Of a stretch of DNA of 32,637 nt, positions 29,068 through 32,637 are shown in pieces (the stretch's first letter is position 1; the number at the start of each line of letters is the position of its first letter). Location: the NCBI GenBank assembly GCA_003427395.1, contig BFEA01000367.1, positions 168,005 through 200,641 of the forward strand, read 5' to 3'. This stretch comes from Chara braunii (taxonomy: Eukaryota; Streptophyta; Charophyceae; Charales; Characeae). The notes under the pieces were generated by a model. The model ran no database searches. It saw only the letters and a program-made list of their open reading frames with translations, and was not told where the DNA came from. The position numbers and the translations under genes were made by a program.

Positions 29068-30065
29068 TCACACACGTCCTTTCCCTCTGCCTCGTTCCTC
29101 TCCCGCCCCGCGGCCTCTGGGTGTCAGCTGCCTCGAGCTAGCCTCTGGTCCGTGCTCCACTGGCTTCACCGCCCGGTGATGCTTCTCGATCTCGCCTGGT
29201 CTATTCCAGGACCTTAGATCCGTCTCCCGGTCAGCATCACTCATCTCGCTTTCCCCTCCTGAGTCTCTGTCCTGGTGGACCTGTTCCAGGTCTGCTGTGC
29301 CCATCGAGGTCTCTGTCTCGTGATAGGCCACCGTTATCCGTAGCCTTGCCGTCACTCCGTCCCGTCCACAGCGTCTCTCAGCTCGGTCTCTCGCCTCCGA
29401 AATCGCGTCCTGCAACTTCGGATTAGTCCGCATCTCCCCCTCTCTTGCTCCCTCAACGTTGATCTTCATTACCAGCTCATCTACACCGTCATAATTAAGT
29501 ATGGCGGTGATCCAGGGCCTTTCCCCGGACACGGGTTTCCAGCGGGCCTGGTGATACCAATACCCGGGCCTATACCCATGCAGCGCCACAGCTGCCCTTT
29601 CTCTATAGACAATGTCGACCCGATAGACAGCACAGCGCAAAGTCACCAACTCCCGATAGCACACCTCCCTCCACCGGAGCCTGCGACACAGACAGCGTGC
29701 TACCGGGTGGCTCGTCGCGGATGTTACCCCGACTCACTCTTCTTTCTTATAGGGTTTTCCTCTGCGTTCTGAATAAGGGACTTAGATTAGTCCTTTTCAG
29801 ACTCTACCGCTTTCCAAGAATTTTAAAAACAATAAATTAATAATTAACTCTTAGAAACTAACACTCAAGCCCAGAACCCAACGGTTGATCGCGCATTAAA
29901 CTCACACTTGTCATTCCCAGACCCTCGCAGTATGACTGCAGGTTTGGCATTGTGGTCCCATAACATGGTACTAGAAGTCACTTCTCCCTTTTCAAATTGC
30001 AGCGCAGGCCCATCCTCATCGGGTACCCATGTCTGATGGCAAGGAGGGGGCTTATGACCCTCCAC
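29068..30065 (-). CDS. Two-exon gene, distant local family member 3
   Basis: Exon 2 (29680-29068) encodes about 200 residues. Upstream, 30065-29908 is open and protein-like (VPDEDGPALQFEKGEVTSST, then LWDHNAKPAVILRGSGND). A donor AA/GTGTGAGT at 29908/29907 and an acceptor GCAG/GCTCC at 29681/29680 define a 227-bp intron, and joining them keeps one frame. The visible product is about 256 residues; the upstream edge is uncertain (first codon shown is GTG; a CAG lies near 30030), so more exons may exist. A middle block, DELVMKINVEG...AREGE...LQDAISEARDRAERR...TARLRITVAYHE...ADLEQVHQ, matches the strand-helix-strand plan of the two small genes with few identities. The C-terminal 70 residues are charged and low in hydrophobics. 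Family unknown. 29450-30010 is duplicated by artefact at 18171-18731. Confidence 0.55.
29681..29907 (-). other. Spliceosomal intron, 227 bp
   Basis: On the minus strand it starts GTGTGAGT and ends TGTCGCAG. It is AT-richer than the flanking exons around 29820-29860, contains stops in the exon frame, and CTAAT in its 3' half could be a branch site. Frames on both sides join in phase. Confidence 0.6.
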
Positions 30066-30263
30066 AGGGGGGTGATAGGCCTCCTACCAATGCGGCCGCG
30101 GGTCACCCTTCTTTTGGGGTCTTATCGCACGGTGCCAGATCGGGGCTCACCCGCGGATAGTATATGCAAGGTCAACCCAGGCCACAGATCGATGGTTTGA
30201 AATTCGAACCGTTGGCCTCCCGTGAAAGGACAAGCCAACAGGCAGAAATCAAAATTAAAAAAC
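30066..30263. other. Unassigned sequence upstream of the spliced gene
   Basis: Possible 5' exon or promoter of the minus-strand gene; no distinct signal seen. Confidence 0.3.
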
Positions 30264-30302
30264 TAAATAATAATAATAAAAGTAATAATAATAATAATAA
30301 TA
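30264..30302 (+). repeat. (AAT)n microsatellite
   Basis: About 12 AAT/TAA units with an AAAG interruption. Confidence 0.9.
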
Positions 30303-30634
30303 ACCACAGGAAAAGGAAAGGGAAGGAAAAGGTGGCGTCCCAGAATCCCTCAGTGCACCAGCCTCGCCTGGACAGCGACCCACGTTCACACAGGAATTTA
30401 GAAACCCGATTCTCAACCTCTTCCCCCCTTTTCTTTCTTTTCTTTAGTTCTTTGTATCTGTCCCTTATCCTGGCCACTGGGGTCTGCGCGATGCGGACAA
30501 TTAGGTCTGGTACGGGTATACGAGGGGTCAGGTAAGACCCCGACCATGAGACCAGTTGCAGTCTGAAACCTGAATCGACCGCCCTCCCTCCAAAATGACA
30601 AAACAACAGTTGAGAAGTTAAAAATAAGAAAACT

Positions 30635-30825
30635 CCAAGTTACTATGGTGTCTCCTACAACAGGCATTGCACTAGCTGAACTTGTAATTACAGTAGCTCC
30701 CCAAAAACTCATTTGTCCCCATGGCAACACATACCCAATAAAAGTTGTTACAATCATTAATAATAAAATGACCACTCCAAGACACCACACTAATTCTAGT
30801 GGACTGGCATAACTCCCATTATGTA
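30635..30825 (-). pseudogene. cob: Nuclear mitochondrial insertion: cytochrome b fragment
   Basis: Cytochrome b is the membrane core of respiratory complex III, normally encoded in mitochondria. On the minus strand about 60 residues read as plant-type cytochrome b: [20 protein letters not shown], then [20 protein letters not shown] and the VGDTIVTW stretch. This covers part of a transmembrane helix and the conserved [18 protein letters not shown] segment at the quinol site. Family identity ends abruptly after VTW near 30635 and before about 30825, and a full protein has about 390 residues. It lies among nuclear repeats, so it is an organelle-to-nucleus transfer fragment without function. The plant-like residues support a streptophyte host. 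Confidence 0.85.
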
Positions 30826-31169
30826 AATAAAAATAAAATCAATAGACAGGTAATCGTAGCATCTCAGTGACTTGCGGCCACTGAATTTTCCCCATACTAA
30901 GCGAATTTAAATTTTGGCGTTTCATTTTTCTTTTTCTCTTCTCTTTTCCGACAACGACTTTCTGTCTCATGCACCTTACCCATAACTCAGAAGAGGGACG
31001 CTCGGCGCACAGTTGAAAAGACTAAGCCTGCCCTCTCACTTCCGCGTCCCAGGGCGAACCCGACGGCTACCACGGCCACAGGCCGGTTGTGCTCTGTTGT
31101 ACAGCAGGGCGCCGAGCCTGCGTGGACCAATGGAAGTCCTGCGGCGCACCTCTTTTGCTGAAGTCTACG
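30826..31169. other. Unassigned sequence
   Basis: The first 90 bp are AT-rich and could be more mitochondrial DNA; the remainder shows no feature. Confidence 0.35.
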
Positions 31170-31510
31170 CCGCCGAAACCTGTCCATGCCGAGAAATGAT
31201 CCAGGTACCAGAGCAGGAAACTGGAACTACGCAGAGACTTGGTACACAGGAGGGCCGGGACAACGTGCCCTCCGACAACGTACCCCCTATGCTACAGCGA
31301 ACGAGAAACGCCCTCGGCTGGTCCACCTCTACAACTGCAATCGATCAACTTTCGTACTGTGGACTGGTAGCTCGGCGGGGATACGCCCACCGAAAGGAGG
31401 TGACAACTCCCGTAAGGTGGAGGTAAGTCGTGCCTCGCGTAGGCCCTATCCTGTCGTAGGGGCTCGCAGGAGGTATGGCTGGCGCACTCGGCCGGAGCGG
31501 CTTGCGGAAC
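31170..31510 (+). repeat. Dispersed repeat R3, plus-strand copy
   Basis: Matches the reverse complement of 10,530-10,880 over blocks TATGCTACAGCGAA, GGTAGCTCGGCGGGGATACG, CTGTCGTAGGGG and GGCGCACTCGGCCGGAGCGG. It lies just upstream of a TATA-like promoter, so it may be part of an LTR or other element end. Confidence 0.75.
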
Positions 31511-31630
31511 CTCCATGTGTATTGCGACGAAGGATTTAAACCAACTCTTGCGTGACGCGGTCGGGAGGGTCCCGCGCTGCCTCGTGCGGTGCCGGACCGA
31601 TGCGCTCGACAGCGCGATCCTCAAGATCGG

Positions 31631-31661
31631 GCGGTCGAAATCGACCGCGCCCCTATAAAAA
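31631..31661 (+). promoter_or_regulatory. Palindrome and TATA box
   Basis: GCGGTCGA-AA-TCGACCGC (31631-31648) is a perfect 8-bp inverted repeat. TATAAAAA follows 5 bp later (31654-31661) in CCCCTATAAAAAGGGC. This is a credible Pol II core promoter, possibly the U3 region of an element beginning with R3. Confidence 0.5.
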
Positions 31662-31675
31662 GGGCAGCTCCAAAA

Positions 31676-31762
31676 GGAGTTAGCCCAATGGCGTAATATT
31701 CCATATTCAATCCCGGTATCTGTCGGGTGAGAGTCCTGGATTGTAACCTACTGGCTAGCTCC
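31676..31762 (+). repeat. 87-nt inverted repeat just after the TATA box
   Basis: GGAGTTAGCC (31676-31685) pairs with GGCTAGCTCC (31753-31762), 10 pairs with one U-G wobble. A transcript starting about 30 bp after the TATA box would begin with this fold. Confidence 0.6.
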
Positions 31763-32215
31763 TACCACGGGAGATAGACCTGCGCCTCCTCTATACATAG
31801 AGGTGCAGTCCCCAGTAGGCCGAGCCAACACTCAACAGGCCCGACCTGCCTTGCCTTGTCGGCCCTACCTGCCTGCGGCTTTGCAGGCTCGCCTGCCTAC
31901 GACTTCTTGTGGATGGCTGCCCAGCATAGCTCCGAGGTCATCCAACGGGTCGGCCTCGGGATTGGCCTATTGGCCTCCCTTGGCTCAAGGTCAACCCCTA
32001 CGGCCCAAAAAAATAAAAATAAAACCCCTTCTACCTATCCCCCCTGCGCCACGGCTCTATACCCGGCGCATCCCTCTTTTTAGCCAACTTAGGCCTCGAC
32101 ATTATTTTAGGTAGACTAGGTCTAGCTTTAGTTTTACCATGACCGCACACTACTGCGGCCTTGTCGGGAACCATGGACGACAGGTCGTACTGCTGACTCC
32201 CGTTGTTTCGAACGA
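31763..32215. other. Unassigned sequence
   Basis: GCCTGCC-rich stretch 31840-31905; no gene recognised. Confidence 0.35.
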
Positions 32216-32260
32216 ACGTCGATGACATCACATGTCAACGACGTCATAGGTCATCGACGT
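32216..32260. repeat. Perfect 11-bp inverted repeat with TGACGT-type motifs
   Basis: ACGTCGATGAC (32216-32226) and GTCATCGACGT (32250-32260), 23-nt loop containing ACGACGTCA. ACGTCA/TGACGT is the core bound by plant bZIP (TGA-type) factors; binding is only a possibility. Confidence 0.75.
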
Positions 32261-32289
32261 CAAGCTTTAGGTCCCTTAGTTATAGGCAG

Positions 32290-32637
32290 GGTTGTCGAGC
32301 CCCGGCCCCGGGGCCCCGGGGGGGGTCTGGGGGTCCGGGGGTGGGCACCCTTGACCCCGGCTCCAGACCCCCCCCCCAAAAAAAAAATCAAAAAAAAGTC
32401 AAAAAATAAAAATAAAAATACAGGGGGGTGCGCAGCGGCAGCCTGCACCCCCTGGGCCGAACTGCAAAAATGCAGTTTTGGGCCCACCTCGGGGCGCACC
32501 CGGGGCTACACCCACCCCTGGTGAGCCTGGGGTCACCCTGGGCGCGGGGCCGGGGCGGGGCTGAGCAGGGTGTGGGGCCGGGGATGGCTGGGAGCGGGGC
32601 GGGGGTGCAGGGTTGGGGCCAGGGGCGGGCGCGGGGG
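32290..32637 (+). repeat. Very GC-rich, G-run-rich tract with hairpins
   Basis: Starts with alternating C4/G4-8 blocks, then A-rich 32381-32420, then GGGGGTGC/GCACCCCC (32424-32452) and AACTGCA-AAAA-TGCAGTT (32460-32477). The last 120 bp are GGGGC-type runs. Many G-runs of three or more could form G-quadruplexes. No gene. Confidence 0.75.

Overview
This window is a repeat-rich piece of a draft eukaryotic nuclear genome, most likely from the green plant (streptophyte) lineage. The evidence is a mitochondrial cytochrome b fragment with plant-type sequence, a primer-binding site for plant-type initiator tRNA-Met inside a retroelement, tRNA- and U6-derived short interspersed elements, one gene with a GT-AG intron, and many microsatellites. 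A charophyte alga with a large repetitive genome would fit, but the sequence alone does not fix the species. No bacterial operons, CRISPR arrays or complete rRNA genes are visible. Most short open frames are chance frames inside repeats.

Left part (1-17,000). The window starts inside a partial open frame. Dispersed repeats, (GA)n and poly-T tracts, a tandem pair of about 195 bp and a kilobase of ATC-type repeats follow. At 3,736-6,830 two tandem copies of a repeat (R1) lie side by side, and the first is split by a 2.3-kb insertion that looks like a decayed, non-autonomous LTR retroelement. At 8,868-9,140 and 15,299-15,584 there are two copies of a composite element joining tRNA-like and U6 snRNA-like parts. 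Repeat R3 occurs at 10,530-10,880 (minus) and again at 31,170-31,510 (plus). A frameshifted coding-like stretch lies at 11,117-11,960, a 55-bp minisatellite at 12,827-13,085, and a stem-loop repeat array at 16,060-16,560.

Middle (17,560-22,860). A 92-N gap (18,079-18,170) is followed by 561 bp that duplicate 29,450-30,010 and then by a complete Nextera mate-pair junction adapter (18,732-18,769). The geometry is what one circularised 11.24-kb mate-pair insert would leave, so 18,171-18,769 is best treated as a library artefact. To its right (19,646-20,506) lies the strongest biological candidate: eleven short hairpins with nearly constant loops but different, mostly self-complementary stems. 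It is followed by a roughly 120-bp tandem repeat and a palindrome-rich direct repeat (21,920-22,860).

Right part (23,000-32,637). Three minus-strand small genes (24,404-24,658; 25,345-25,617; 29,068-30,065) appear to share an alpha/beta domain and may be an undescribed local family; the third has a clear 227-bp intron. A nuclear mitochondrial insertion (cob fragment), the second R3 copy with a TATA-like promoter and inverted repeats, and a very GC-rich, G-run-rich end complete the window.
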